The translations under genes and the position numbers were made by a program. Shown piece after piece: positions 36,418-45,659 of a DNA stretch of 64,000 nucleotides. This DNA is from an uncultured Bacteroidota bacterium (GTDB lineage Bacteria > Bacteroidota > Bacteroidia > Flavobacteriales > Flavobacteriaceae): positions 49,321 through 113,320 of the forward strand of contig CACCIQ010000002.1 in NCBI GenBank assembly GCA_902546095.1, written 5' to 3'. Position 1 is the stretch's first letter, and every line of letters starts with the position of its first letter. The notes beneath the pieces were generated by a model, which was not told where the DNA came from, ran no database searches, and worked only from the letters and a program-made list of their open reading frames with translations.

Positions 36418-37269
36418 TTAATTTACAGCTGCTTGCATACCTTGCTCTATTAAATCATAAAATTGATCTAATTTAGGTAAAACAACTATTCTCGTTCTTC
36501 TATTCTTAGCCTGTCCTTCTGCAGTTTCATTATCAGCAACAGGAATGTAATAACTTCTTCCAGCAGCAGTCATTCTTTCCGGCGGAACGTTAAAGTCATT
36601 TTGAAGAACTCTTACCACAGATGTTGCTCTTTTAACACTTAAATCCCAGTTGTCCTGTAGAACATCATTTTGAATTGGTACATTATCTGTATGACCCTCA
36701 ACCATAAACTCAATTTCAGGCTTATCCAAAACTACTTGTGCAACTTTACCAAGAACTTCTTTAGCTCTGTCAGAAACGTAATAGCTTCCACTGTTGAACA
36801 ATAATTTATCGGAAATTGATATAAATACAACACCTTTTTCTACATTGATTTCAATATCATTATCACTTACATCAATAAAAGCACCCTTTAAGCTAGTAAC
36901 TAATGCTAAGGTAACAGAATCTCTTCTAGTTACTGCATCTTGCATAGTTCTGATAACTAAGTCTTTTTCTTTTAAACTTTCAAGAGATTTCTCTAGATTT
37001 TCAGCCCCCTTTTGTGAAAGGGTGGTTAAATTACCCATGTTATTAATTAAATCTTGATTGTTAGCTTTTAAAAATGCAACTTGCTCCTCAAGAGCTTTAA
37101 AGTTTGCTTCAGCTGTTGCCTTTTCATCAAGGCAAGAATTAAGTTTAACAGTTGCCGAATTTAAAAGATTTAAATTTTTCTGATTTGTTGCCTCAAGTTC
37201 TGCATATTTCTTTTGAGAAACACAAGAACTAAGCAAAATTAAGACAAGTAAAATATAATTGTATTTCAT
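36418..37269 (-). CDS. OmpA family peptidoglycan-associated lipoprotein
   Basis: From ATG 37269 the protein has 283 residues. A lipoprotein signal (MKYNYILLVLILLSSCVSQ) is followed by a long helical region (about 20-140) with coiled-coil character, KKYAELEATNQ to LEKSLESLKEKD, and then a C-terminal OmpA domain: IEFMVEGHTDNVPI, WDLSVKRATSVVRVL, AAGRSYYIPVADN and KNRRTRIVVLPK. The last part binds peptidoglycan, so the protein should tie the outer membrane to the cell wall. A nine-residue upstream extension to 37296 is open but would spoil the signal peptide. It converges on pcrA across the terminator. Confidence 0.9.
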   Translation of the reverse strand: MKYNYILLVLILLSSCVSQKKYAELEATNQKNLNLLNSATVKLNSCLDEKATAEANFKALEEQVAFLKANNQDLINNMGNLTTLSQKGAENLEKSLESLKEKDLVIRTMQDAVTRRDSVTLALVTSLKGAFIDVSDNDIEINVEKGVVFISISDKLLFNSGSYYVSDRAKEVLGKVAQVVLDKPEIEFMVEGHTDNVPIQNDVLQDNWDLSVKRATSVVRVLQNDFNVPPERMTAAGRSYYIPVADNETAEGQAKNRRTRIVVLPKLDQFYDLIEQGMQAAVN

Positions 37270-37314
37270 ATCTAAGTTTTTTTTTAAAAATAGCAAATTT
37301 TATTCCAATTAATA

Positions 37315-38316
37315 TTATTTAATGGAGGAAAAAGTTTTTTTACCAAAAAAATAATAATTAATTAAAATTGAAAAACAAATAAAGTATTTATATGATCCCA
37401 ATCCCTTTTTTCTTTTTGAAAATGATTTTCTAAAATTCAATATATTAAAATAATATGCAGAGAGAATGGAAAAAGATAATCCAAATCTAAATAATAAAAC
37501 AGAAAAAATTAAAATAAATAAATCACAAATAAGCCTTAAAAACATTGAAAAAATAAAATATTTTTTTGGCAAATTTTTAATTAACATAACTAATGAATTT
37601 CTAAAATTCAAATAGTTCTTTCTATTTCCACCGTACTGCATAGTTCCGCCACCAACATGATAAACGTTTGCTTTACCAATAGTGATAATTTTATAACTTG
37701 AGTCAAGATTTTTTAAACGCCAACACAAATCAATTTCTTCCATATGGCAGAAAAAATCTTCATCAAATCCGTTTAACAACTTAAAAATGCTTTTACGTAT
37801 TATAAAACATGATCCAGATGCCCAAAAAATTTCTCTTGTTGTGTTGTATTTATCAGATTTCTCAATATTACCCAAAATTCTTCCCCTACAAAACGGATAA
37901 CCAAGAAAATCTAAATATCCACCAGATGCACCAGCATATTCATATTTATCTTGATTGTTATAATCTAATATTCGCGGCTGAGCAATAGAAATCATTTCAT
38001 TAGATTCAAATGTTTTTTTTATTGTGCTGAACGAATTAGAATCTAAAAATACAGCATCATTATTTAAGAAGATTATTACATCTTCATCAATGTATTTTAC
38101 AGCTTCATTGTATCCCCTTGCATAACCATAATTATTATCTAGCTTTATTGTAATTATATCAGGATAATTCTTATTAATAAATTCAACTGATGAGTCGTTA
38201 GAGTTATTATCAATTAAATAAATTGCAGCATCTGAACAGTTCTTAACTACTTTAGGAATAAATTTTCTAAGTAGAATTGAGCCATTATGGTTTAATATCG
38301 CAACTGCATATGTCAT
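37315..38316 (-). CDS. Glycosyltransferase family 2 protein
   Basis: This 333-residue protein has a GT2 catalytic domain: AVAILNHNGSILLRKF at the N-terminus, YLIDNNSNDSSVEFI, NNYGYARGYNEA, the NNDA metal-site segment (about 85-88), ASGSCFIIRKSIF, and GFDEDFFCHMEEIDLCWR. The C-terminal 90 residues contain hydrophobic stretches that could sit at or in the membrane. The layout resembles rhamnosyltransferase-like members acting on cell-surface polysaccharide; donor and acceptor are unknown. The ATG overlaps the stop of the HSDR_N gene by four bases (ATGA). Confidence 0.9.
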   Translation of the reverse strand: MTYAVAILNHNGSILLRKFIPKVVKNCSDAAIYLIDNNSNDSSVEFINKNYPDIITIKLDNNYGYARGYNEAVKYIDEDVIIFLNNDAVFLDSNSFSTIKKTFESNEMISIAQPRILDYNNQDKYEYAGASGGYLDFLGYPFCRGRILGNIEKSDKYNTTREIFWASGSCFIIRKSIFKLLNGFDEDFFCHMEEIDLCWRLKNLDSSYKIITIGKANVYHVGGGTMQYGGNRKNYLNFRNSLVMLIKNLPKKYFIFSMFLRLICDLFILIFSVLLFRFGLSFSILSAYYFNILNFRKSFSKRKKGLGSYKYFICFSILINYYFFGKKTFSSIK

Positions 38317-38759
38317 ATTTTGCTGTATACTGGAATATTGTCAATTATTTCAAAATTACCATTTTGATATTTTATAAATATATGCTTCAATCCGTTAGAC
38401 AACATTAAATAAGATGCTTTTAACTCCAAATTGTATATTACTAATTGATCAATTGATTTTTGATTTAATTTAATTTTTGGTGATTTGCATTCAATCAAAA
38501 TGATAATATTTCCTTTTTTATCAAAAACAACTATGTCAAATCTTTTACTTAAACCTTTAACTTTAAATCCTTTTTCGACAGCAATGTGAGAGGCTGGAAC
38601 TTTCAGATCATTGTGTAAGAACGAAATAATATTTTGTCTAACCCATTCCTCAGCCGTTAACAATACATTTTTTTTTCGTAAAGGGTCGAAAATATATCTT
38701 TTATTATTGATGAGATTTATCTTATAGTTATATTTAGTTTTGAAATTTAAATCAATCAT
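38313..38759 (-). CDS. HSDR_N domain (PD-(D/E)xK nuclease-like) protein
   Basis: The 148-residue protein is nearly all one domain resembling the N-terminal part of type I restriction endonuclease subunits (PF13588 type). The key residues RFDIVVFD (Asp75) and LIECKSPK (Glu90-x-Lys92) form the D...ExK nuclease core. LTAEEWVRQNIISFLHNDL and SYLMLSNGLKHIF are further typical segments. Free-standing copies are common in Bacteroidota, and no hsdM or hsdS is nearby, so this is not a restriction system. Its ATG shares the bases of one CATG with the divergent holA start. It is coupled to the glycosyltransferase gene. Function is unknown. Confidence 0.82.
   Translation of the reverse strand: MIDLNFKTKYNYKINLINNKRYIFDPLRKKNVLLTAEEWVRQNIISFLHNDLKVPASHIAVEKGFKVKGLSKRFDIVVFDKKGNIIILIECKSPKIKLNQKSIDQLVIYNLELKASYLMLSNGLKHIFIKYQNGNFEIIDNIPVYSKI
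38735..38742 (+). promoter_or_regulatory. TAnnTTTG -7 box for holA, inside the HSDR_N coding region
   Basis: TAGTTTTG is an exact match, giving predicted transcription from about 38747, 11 bases before the ATG at 38758. The box lies within the first codons of the divergent HSDR_N gene. The TTG at 38740 is part of the box and not a likely start codon. Confidence 0.5.
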
Positions 38760-39768
38760 GAATGTAATTTCAAATGTAGAAGATTATAAAGAAGTATTGA
38801 ATAAAATTAATAATAATTTTATTCAAAATTTTTATGTCATTAATAGTGAAGAATTTTTTTTTCACAATGATTTTAATTTTCATATAAAAAAAATTATACC
38901 TGAGGAACTCAAAGGAATGAATCAGTATGTTTTTTTTGGAAATGAATCTAATGTTGATGAAATTATTATGTGCGCAAAGAAGTTCCCGATGATGGGGGAT
39001 AAGCAACTAATAATTGTCAAGGATGGTAATAAAATTTTCAAAAATTTAAAAAAACTAATCTCAACTATTCAAAGTATTCCAAAGTCAACTGTATTAGTTT
39101 TTAACCTAAGTGGAACAAAGATAGATCCAAAAAAAGAAGAAATAAATATTTTAAGTAATCATGGTGTTGTATATGATTTTAAAAAAATATATGAAAATAA
39201 AATTTCAGGATGGATTAAATATTTAGGTGAGCGATTAGGTTTTAACTTAGATCATAAAGTGTCTGAACTTATCAAAGAGAGGACAGGAATTAATTTAAGT
39301 AAGATTAATTTAGAGCTTGAAAAAATTAATGTGAACATAATTGATGGCAATATTGATAACGAGGTTGTGTTTGAGCATTTTGGTATTAATAATGATTTTA
39401 ACTTATTTGAACTCCAAAACGAAATTGGTAAGAAGAATTTTTCAAAGGTTTTTAAAATTTCAAATTATTTTACAAATAATTCATCGTATTCAATTCAACA
39501 AATATTAGCTACACTACACAGATATTTTTCTAATATATTTAAAATTCAATCATTAAACACTGATAATCCAAATGTAATTTCAAAATCACTTGGAATAAAT
39601 TATTACTTTGTAAATGATTATATAAATGCCTCAAAAAAATTTTCAATCAAGGAGGTTGTGAAAATCATTAGGATTTTAAACAAATATGATTTAAAAAGTA
39701 AAGGAATTAATTTTGAGGGTAATTCAGATTTATTGATAAATCAATTAATTGCTGAAATTAAAAATTAA
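38758..39768 (+). CDS. holA: DNA polymerase III delta subunit
   Basis: The protein has about 336 residues from ATG 38758 and matches the HolA layout: an N-terminal AAA-like region with QYVFFGNESNVDEII and KKFPMMGDKQLIIVKDG, then GTKIDPKKEE, the KISGWIKYLGERLGF segment and a helical C-terminal collar domain with NDFNLFELQNEIGKKNFSKV. It opens the beta clamp during loading. A TTG at 38740 lengthens the frame by six residues but lies in the -7 box. The ATG overlaps the ATG of the divergent HSDR_N gene. The 3' end overlaps the E1 gene by four bases. Confidence 0.9.
   Translation: MNVISNVEDYKEVLNKINNNFIQNFYVINSEEFFFHNDFNFHIKKIIPEELKGMNQYVFFGNESNVDEIIMCAKKFPMMGDKQLIIVKDGNKIFKNLKKLISTIQSIPKSTVLVFNLSGTKIDPKKEEINILSNHGVVYDFKKIYENKISGWIKYLGERLGFNLDHKVSELIKERTGINLSKINLELEKINVNIIDGNIDNEVVFEHFGINNDFNLFELQNEIGKKNFSKVFKISNYFTNNSSYSIQQILATLHRYFSNIFKIQSLNTDNPNVISKSLGINYYFVNDYINASKKFSIKEVVKIIRILNKYDLKSKGINFEGNSDLLINQLIAEIKN
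38771..38778 (-). promoter_or_regulatory. TAnnTTTG -7 box for the HSDR_N gene, inside holA
   Basis: The minus strand reads TACATTTG, an exact match, within the first codons of holA. Predicted transcription starts at about 38766, seven bases before the HSDR_N ATG at 38759. Confidence 0.5.
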
Positions 39769-42167
39769 TAATTTCTGGGATATTTTTTTGGATTGTACTC
39801 ATGCATGATACGGTAACATGCCTCAAAGATGTCATCGATGGAAGGCTTAGAGAAATAATCTCCATCCGATCCATATGGTGTTCTGTGTTCTTTAGCAGTT
39901 AGGGTTATTGGTTTTGAATCTAAATATTTGAATCCATTATGATCCTCAATTAAAACTTTAAGAATAAATGATGATGCACCACCAGGATAGTCCTCATCAA
40001 CAATTAAAAGTTTGTTAGTTTTTTTAATACTTTCAACAATATCCTTGTTCAAATCAAAAGGTATTAACGATTGGATATCTATTAGCTCAATATTAATATT
40101 ATTTCTTTCTAATTCAGAAATTGTTTTTTCAACTAACTTTAGAGTTGAGCCATATGAAACCACAGTAATATCAGTACCTGGATTAATAATTTCAATTTTT
40201 CCCAAAGGAACAGTAAATTCTCCTAAATTTAATGGTTCTTTCTCCTTCAATCTGTATGCGTTTAAAGGTTCAATTATGAGAGCTGGGTCTGTACAAGACA
40301 TAAGAGTGTTATACATTCCTGAAGCTTGAACCATATTCCTTGGTGTTAAAACAAGCATTCCTTTTAATGAATTTAAAATCATACCCATGGGAGATCCTGC
40401 ATGCCACATCCCTTCCAATCTATGACCTCTAGTTCTTACTATTAGTGGAGCTAATTGTTTTCCAACAGACCTGTATGAAACAGTCGCTAAATCATCACTT
40501 AATGTTTGCAATGCAAACATTAGGTAATCTAAATATTGAATTTCTGCAATTGGTCTAAGTCCACGCATAGCTAGTCCAATACCCTCTCCAACAATGGTGG
40601 CTTCTCTTATTCCTCTGTCATCAACCCTTTGGTTACCGTATTTGGTTTGAAGTCCCTCCAAACCCTGATTTACATCTCCAATCTTTCCTGAATCCTCCCC
40701 AAATATTACAATATTTGATTTTTTAGTTAGTAGAGAATCAAAATTATTTTTAAGTATAATTCTTCCATCAACCATAGAGCTGTTATCTCCATAGTTAGGG
40801 CTTACATGCTTTACATTTAAAAAGTTATTTGGATATTCATTATACAAAAATGAACTATAAAGGGGTTGGACTTTGTCTCTATATTCATTTATCCAGTTAG
40901 AGAGTTTAATAAAACTTTGTTCACTCAATTTTGATCTTAAAATTTTCCTCGAAACAATCATAAGATCTTTCCTGCCAATTTCCCTTAACCTAATTAAACT
41001 ATTTGTAATCTCAATTAAATCATTTGATTTTTCAACTTGAATTATATTTTTTAAAATCTTCATTAATGAATTTCTTTCAGAGATAATTTGAGATTGAAAC
41101 AAGGTCCAAGCTTTTTCTTTTTCCTTTTTTACAAACTCTTTACATTCATCATAAACCTTATCTAATTCTTTAGATGTAAACAATCCATTTTCTAAAATCC
41201 ATTCTTTCATCTTGAGATTACAGTCATACGATTTTTCCCACTCTAGTCTATCTTTAGATTTATACCTTTCGTGAGATCCTGATGTAGAATGCCCTACAGG
41301 CTGGGTAAGTTCAGTTACATGAATTATTACAGGCACATGCTCATTTCTTGCAATATTATTAGCATGTTCATATGTTGAAATAAGACTAGGATAATCCCAT
41401 CCATTTACCTTCAATATCTCAAATCCTTTTTCTGTCTTGGTTCTTTGAAAGCCTTTTAATACCTCTGAAATACTTGATTTTGTGGTTTGATAAGAATTAT
41501 CCACTGAAATACCATAATCATCGTCCCAGATGCTTATAACTGCTGGAACCTGATGAACACCAATAGCATTGACTGTTTCAAAAAATAAACCTTCACTTGT
41601 ACTGGCATTTCCTATTGTCCCCCATGCTATTTCATTTCCATTATTAGATAGTTTTTTACAATTAAACTTACCAGACCTAAAATGCTTTGATGCCATAGCT
41701 AATCCCAATAATCTTGGCATCTGTCCTGAAGTTGGTGAAATATCGGATGAAATATTATACTGTTTTGTTAAATCAACAAAATCACCTTTATTGTCAACAA
41801 AAATACTACTAAAGTGAGAACCCATTTGTCTACCGCCTGACATGGGCTCTTCCTCAAAGCTTGTATTTGCATATAATCCAGAAAAAAATTGTTTTACAGT
41901 TAATTTATTTATTGCAAACATAAAAGTTTGATCTCTGTAATATCCTGATCTAAAATCCCCCTTGTCAAAAACTTTTGCCATTGCAATTTGGGGAAGCTCC
42001 TTTCCATCACCAAAAATTCCAAATTTTGCTTTTCCACTTAAAACTTCCTTTCTTCCAAGCAAACTTGCCTCTCGGCTAATTACTATGTTTCTGTAATCAT
42101 TTAGTATCTCTTTTTTAAAATCCTTATAGGAAATGGATTTTGTTAAAATTGAGTTTTTCATCGGCAT
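39765..42167 (-). CDS. 2-oxoacid dehydrogenase E1, fused alpha and beta subunits (branched-chain type)
   Basis: This 800-residue protein joins the two halves of a heterotetrameric E1. The alpha half (about 1-370) has GYYRDQTFMFA, MGSHFSSIF and the thiamine diphosphate region WGTIGNASTSEGLFFETVNA, plus a TSGSHERYKSKDR phosphorylation-loop-like segment. The beta half (about 465-800) has IVIFGEDSGKIGDVNQGLEG, IREATIVGEGIGLAMRGLRP, VRTRGHRLEGMWHAGSPMG and LIVDEDYPGGASSF. Such fusions are common in flavobacteria and are usually annotated as branched-chain 2-oxoacid dehydrogenase. The E2 gene is not in the window. A second in-frame ATG lies two codons in. It overlaps holA by four bases. Confidence 0.9.
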   Translation of the reverse strand: MPMKNSILTKSISYKDFKKEILNDYRNIVISREASLLGRKEVLSGKAKFGIFGDGKELPQIAMAKVFDKGDFRSGYYRDQTFMFAINKLTVKQFFSGLYANTSFEEEPMSGGRQMGSHFSSIFVDNKGDFVDLTKQYNISSDISPTSGQMPRLLGLAMASKHFRSGKFNCKKLSNNGNEIAWGTIGNASTSEGLFFETVNAIGVHQVPAVISIWDDDYGISVDNSYQTTKSSISEVLKGFQRTKTEKGFEILKVNGWDYPSLISTYEHANNIARNEHVPVIIHVTELTQPVGHSTSGSHERYKSKDRLEWEKSYDCNLKMKEWILENGLFTSKELDKVYDECKEFVKKEKEKAWTLFQSQIISERNSLMKILKNIIQVEKSNDLIEITNSLIRLREIGRKDLMIVSRKILRSKLSEQSFIKLSNWINEYRDKVQPLYSSFLYNEYPNNFLNVKHVSPNYGDNSSMVDGRIILKNNFDSLLTKKSNIVIFGEDSGKIGDVNQGLEGLQTKYGNQRVDDRGIREATIVGEGIGLAMRGLRPIAEIQYLDYLMFALQTLSDDLATVSYRSVGKQLAPLIVRTRGHRLEGMWHAGSPMGMILNSLKGMLVLTPRNMVQASGMYNTLMSCTDPALIIEPLNAYRLKEKEPLNLGEFTVPLGKIEIINPGTDITVVSYGSTLKLVEKTISELERNNINIELIDIQSLIPFDLNKDIVESIKKTNKLLIVDEDYPGGASSFILKVLIEDHNGFKYLDSKPITLTAKEHRTPYGSDGDYFSKPSIDDIFEACYRIMHEYNPKKYPRNY

Positions 42168-42204
42168 TCAAATGTACTAAAATTATAAGTATATCTAATT
42201 AAAA

Positions 42205-42873
42205 TTAAAACCATCTACGAGTAAATAAATTTGTTAAATTTTCTGGATCAAATGTAAATACAAATCTTATTTTATTTGAGTATGAATTATCATCGAAATG
42301 TGATCCATTTGATGAATAAACTGGAAAAAATACTTCTAAATAATTTTCAATAATATTTATTCTCAAACCAGTATCATATCCAGAAAAAATTGGCTCTTTT
42401 TTATTTTTAAATAGTCCAAAGTCAAAATATGCTTCAAACCATTTCCAAATTGTTATTCCACTGTTTATTGATAAGATAAAATCATTAGGACTAAAATCAT
42501 TAATCTTAGATTTAAATGCACCCTCATATCTTATATACTGTTGAGAATAGAAGCCTGTATTTTCAGATCTGCCAATTAAAAAATTATCAAATAAATAATC
42601 ATTTGGGTTATCAACACTAAAATCGTATGAGCCATTAACATTACTATTCTTAAAAAACTTACCAATAAATAATCTTAGGTTATATTGTCTAAATTCGTTA
42701 AAAAAATTTCTGAAATTTAATGTAATTGAGTTCTTAATTATTTCATTATTTAACTGAATATCGTATGAATAAGAAAAACTTTTTTTTGCTCCTGGATTAG
42801 AATTTATATAACTAATATTTGTTATTCCATAATCATCTTTACTTGAATTTAAATCATCTTTTTTTGTTAACAT
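42205..42873 (-). pseudogene. C-terminal segment of the M1-like/beta-barrel protein, after a frameshift
   Basis: This 222-codon frame continues the protein encoded at 42854-44980, displaced by one base. It contains alternating-residue beta strands (ITLNFRNFFNEFRQYNLRLF, YIRYEGAFKS, YFDFGLFKNK, YDTGLRINIIENYLEVFFPV) and ends in FTRRWF, an aromatic C-terminus usual for outer-membrane beta-barrels. Its own ATG lies within the overlap and looks accidental. Deleting one A from the A7 tract (T7 on the plus strand, 42859-42865) fuses the two frames into 924 residues. It could be a sequencing error, a real mutation or a slippage site. Confidence 0.75.
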
Positions 42874-44980
42874 TTATATATTTTAATCTAAAATACTGTC
42901 TATAGTTTGAGACTAGATTCTTATCTCTTTTGGTAAACAAAATTGTTGGGCTAATTCTAAAATAACTTTGGTTCGTATCGAAGTGAAACTTAGATAATGA
43001 TAAGTAATAGTTAGATGAAAAAGTTTTTGAATTATAATTTGTATAATTCAAATTGATATTACCAATTAGTTTTTCTGAAACAGTAGAATAAAAAGGAGAA
43101 AACATGTAGGTTAATGTTTTTTTGAATGGAGATTTATTTGTTAGTGTTATCCCAGGTGAGAAGCCATCATAAAGGTTGTATATAAATTGTGGTCTGTAGA
43201 AAATTTGATTTCTTGATGAATCATCTAGATCAGAAAAAAATGTAAAACTTGTTTTTAATCTATTTTTCTCTTGCAAATTGAGTGAATTGTTTTTGTAATT
43301 CCCATCAGAATAAAATTTTTCAGGATCAACAATAATTTCTTTAATATTAGTTAAATCTATAGTATCCAATTCATAATCATTAGTAATCCAAGTTCTAAAG
43401 ATTTCATTATCATTATTTCTTAAACTTAATGGAATTGGTAATGAAAATTCTTTGAATGTTTTATTTTTGACTGAGATTGATGATTTTTTTTTGTGAATCT
43501 TAAAGTCAGTTTGCCCACTGTAATTAATATAGATATCAAAAAACCAATCTAAACTAAATTGACTATTTTTCTCAAAATAATTTTTAATTTCATCATTGCT
43601 TGCAATGATTTTTTCTGAGGAAAAAATATCTGAAAGAGATGACATAAAACTGTCATTACCTATGTAACTTTTTAAAAGTTTTAATGAACTCAATGATTTT
43701 GAAGGGTTTCCCATTTTATAATTAATTCTAGTTAACTCATTGGATGGTTGGGATATCATTTGATTTAAATTTCTTCCTGCGACAAATTTATATCCCAATT
43801 TAAATTGGTCAGTAAATTTCATTAATGATAGATTGTGTTGCTTTATTAAAAAAAAGGTTGATAATTCACCCAATAATGGAAGATTTTTATAGTAAGTATC
43901 TATGTATTTTTCTAGGTAAAATAATTCCAATCCGGATGTAAACCAAAAAAATTCTCTCGTATTAATATTCAAAGATTTTGACAGTAAAATTTTGATGATA
44001 TTTTTAGTAAAATTTATTTCATTTAAAGAATTGTTTTTAAATGGATCTAAAAGTTTCGGTATTTCTGAATAGGGGTAGAGCGAATTTTTTTTAAACTGAT
44101 TTGTTTCAATTATTACTTTTTTTGATTCAACATCGAAATGATAAGAGCTAAAAAAATCATTGATGTTTTTAAAATTAGACTCATCCAATGAGAGTATTTT
44201 TTCTGAGTTGGTAATAATCTTAAAATTATTTAAATCAATAGATTTAAATTCTTCAACTTTTGAAAATATTAAATCAAAATCTTTTACTGATGAATCATAA
44301 AATTTCGATTCGATTTTATCTGCATATTGTTGTCTATTTGATTCAATTAAATTGGTTGCAATAAATAAATTTGAATCGTATTTGAGATTTAAATTTATTT
44401 TAGATTTTAATAAAAACTTATCATCCAATCCAAGATTTGAAAATTTTGTCCTTTTATCATTTAATATTGGTGCAAATCTGAAAAAACAATTTTTTAAATT
44501 AACATAATTGTTATTGGCTAAACCATAATCTAAAATGTAATTCGGAATTATTAAATCATATTCAAAAGTTATTTTAAGATTTTGAAATTGTCCAAGACTC
44601 TCTTTTAATGTAAGTTCAATTAAATCGTGATTATTAGTGACCCTTTTCCATATTACTGGATCGCCATTAATCAAAATAGACTTTATGACAGTTTTTCCTC
44701 TGTTATTATCTTCAGATTTTAGTATTGAAGAGTCATATTCACTATATAGTTTTTTTGCAAGTGGGGTATCCATAGAGGAATATGAATTATTCCAATCATA
44801 AACTATTATATTAGATAAATTATTTGTAAATGAATTATAAAAAATAGATTCTTGGACTACTTTTAGCTTTTTATCCTTAATGATGAATTCTGCATCAATA
44901 TTATGAATATGTTGAGAATTATTTTTAAACGATGCTAATAAAATTACAGCTAAGAAAAATTTAAAAAAAGTATATTTCAA
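42854..44980 (-). pseudogene. M1 aminopeptidase-like protein fused to a beta-barrel, N-terminal segment (frameshifted)
   Basis: This 708-residue frame has a signal peptide (about 1-22). The region to residue 520 resembles gluzincin M1 peptidases: LKITFEYDLIIPNYILDYG, FFRFAPIL, then FTSGLELFYLEKYI (about 347-360) where the third zinc ligand would lie, and SLDWFFDIYINYSGQTDFKI. No HExxH is present anywhere, so it is probably not an active peptidase. From about residue 600 the sequence turns into beta strands typical of outer-membrane barrels and continues in the segment at 42205-42873. The frame breaks at an A7 tract. It sits four bases after a LOG family gene on the same strand. Function is unknown. 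Confidence 0.72.
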
Positions 44981-44983
44981 TTT

Positions 44984-45658
44984 TTAGAAATTAGGGGCAA
45001 ATTTCTTCTTATCATAGAATTTTTTAAGTATTTCTATGATTTCATTTTTAGAATCAACAACTTCAAATAAAAACATTTCATCTTCGGAAATATTATTAAA
45101 TTTTTTACAAACAATATTTTTAATCCATTCAATACATCCAGACCAAAATTCAGACCCATATAGAATTACAGGAAATCTTTCAATTTTATGTGTTTGTATT
45201 AAAGTTATAGCCTCAAAGAACTCATCTAACGTGCCAAATCCACCGGGCATTACTACAAATGCTTGTGCATATCTAACAAACATTACTTTTCTAACAAAAA
45301 AATAATCAAAATCAATTACTTTATCCGAGTCAATAAAAGGGTTTGGCATTTGCTCATGAGGCAAATCAATATTTAAGCCAACTGAAACACCTCCAGCTTT
45401 TTGAGCTCCTTTGTTAGCAGCCTCCATTATTCCAGGCCCACCACCTGTAATAATGCCCAATCCTAACTTTACTATAGACTCTGAAATTTCAACTGTTTCT
45501 TTGTAAAATTTATTATCAGGCTTAGTACGTGCTGACCCGAAGATAGAAACGCATGGTCCTAGCTGAGAGAGTTTCTCATAACCCTCAACTAATTCTCCCA
45601 TTATTTTGAAGACAGACCAAGAGTCATGAGATTTTTCAATCCAATTTTCTGATTCCAT
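44984..45658 (-). CDS. LOG family protein (TIGR00730, nucleotide phosphoribohydrolase-like)
   Basis: The 224-residue protein has the lysine decarboxylase-like Rossmann fold of the LOG family: CVSIFGSARTKP, IITGGGPGIMEAANKGA (about 69-85) and the active-site motif PGGFGTLDEFFEAI (138-151). Members cleave nucleoside 5'-monophosphates at the glycosidic bond, and those in plants and some bacteria make cytokinins. Old annotation as lysine decarboxylase is wrong for the family. A nucleotide-salvage role is more likely here than hormone synthesis. It lies one base after uvrA and three bases before the M1-like gene on the minus strand. Confidence 0.9.
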   Translation of the reverse strand: MESENWIEKSHDSWSVFKIMGELVEGYEKLSQLGPCVSIFGSARTKPDNKFYKETVEISESIVKLGLGIITGGGPGIMEAANKGAQKAGGVSVGLNIDLPHEQMPNPFIDSDKVIDFDYFFVRKVMFVRYAQAFVVMPGGFGTLDEFFEAITLIQTHKIERFPVILYGSEFWSGCIEWIKNIVCKKFNNISEDEMFLFEVVDSKNEIIEILKKFYDKKKFAPNF

Positions 45659-45659
45659 A

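Noticed and set aside
38313-38759. HSDR_N gene as part of a type I restriction-modification system
   Set aside because: No methylase, specificity or helicase gene is nearby, and single-domain copies are common in the phylum.
44984-45658. LOG family gene as lysine decarboxylase or cytokinin synthesis
   Set aside because: The lysine decarboxylase label is a known misannotation for PGGxGTxxE proteins, and no isopentenyltransferase for cytokinins other than the tRNA enzyme MiaA is present.
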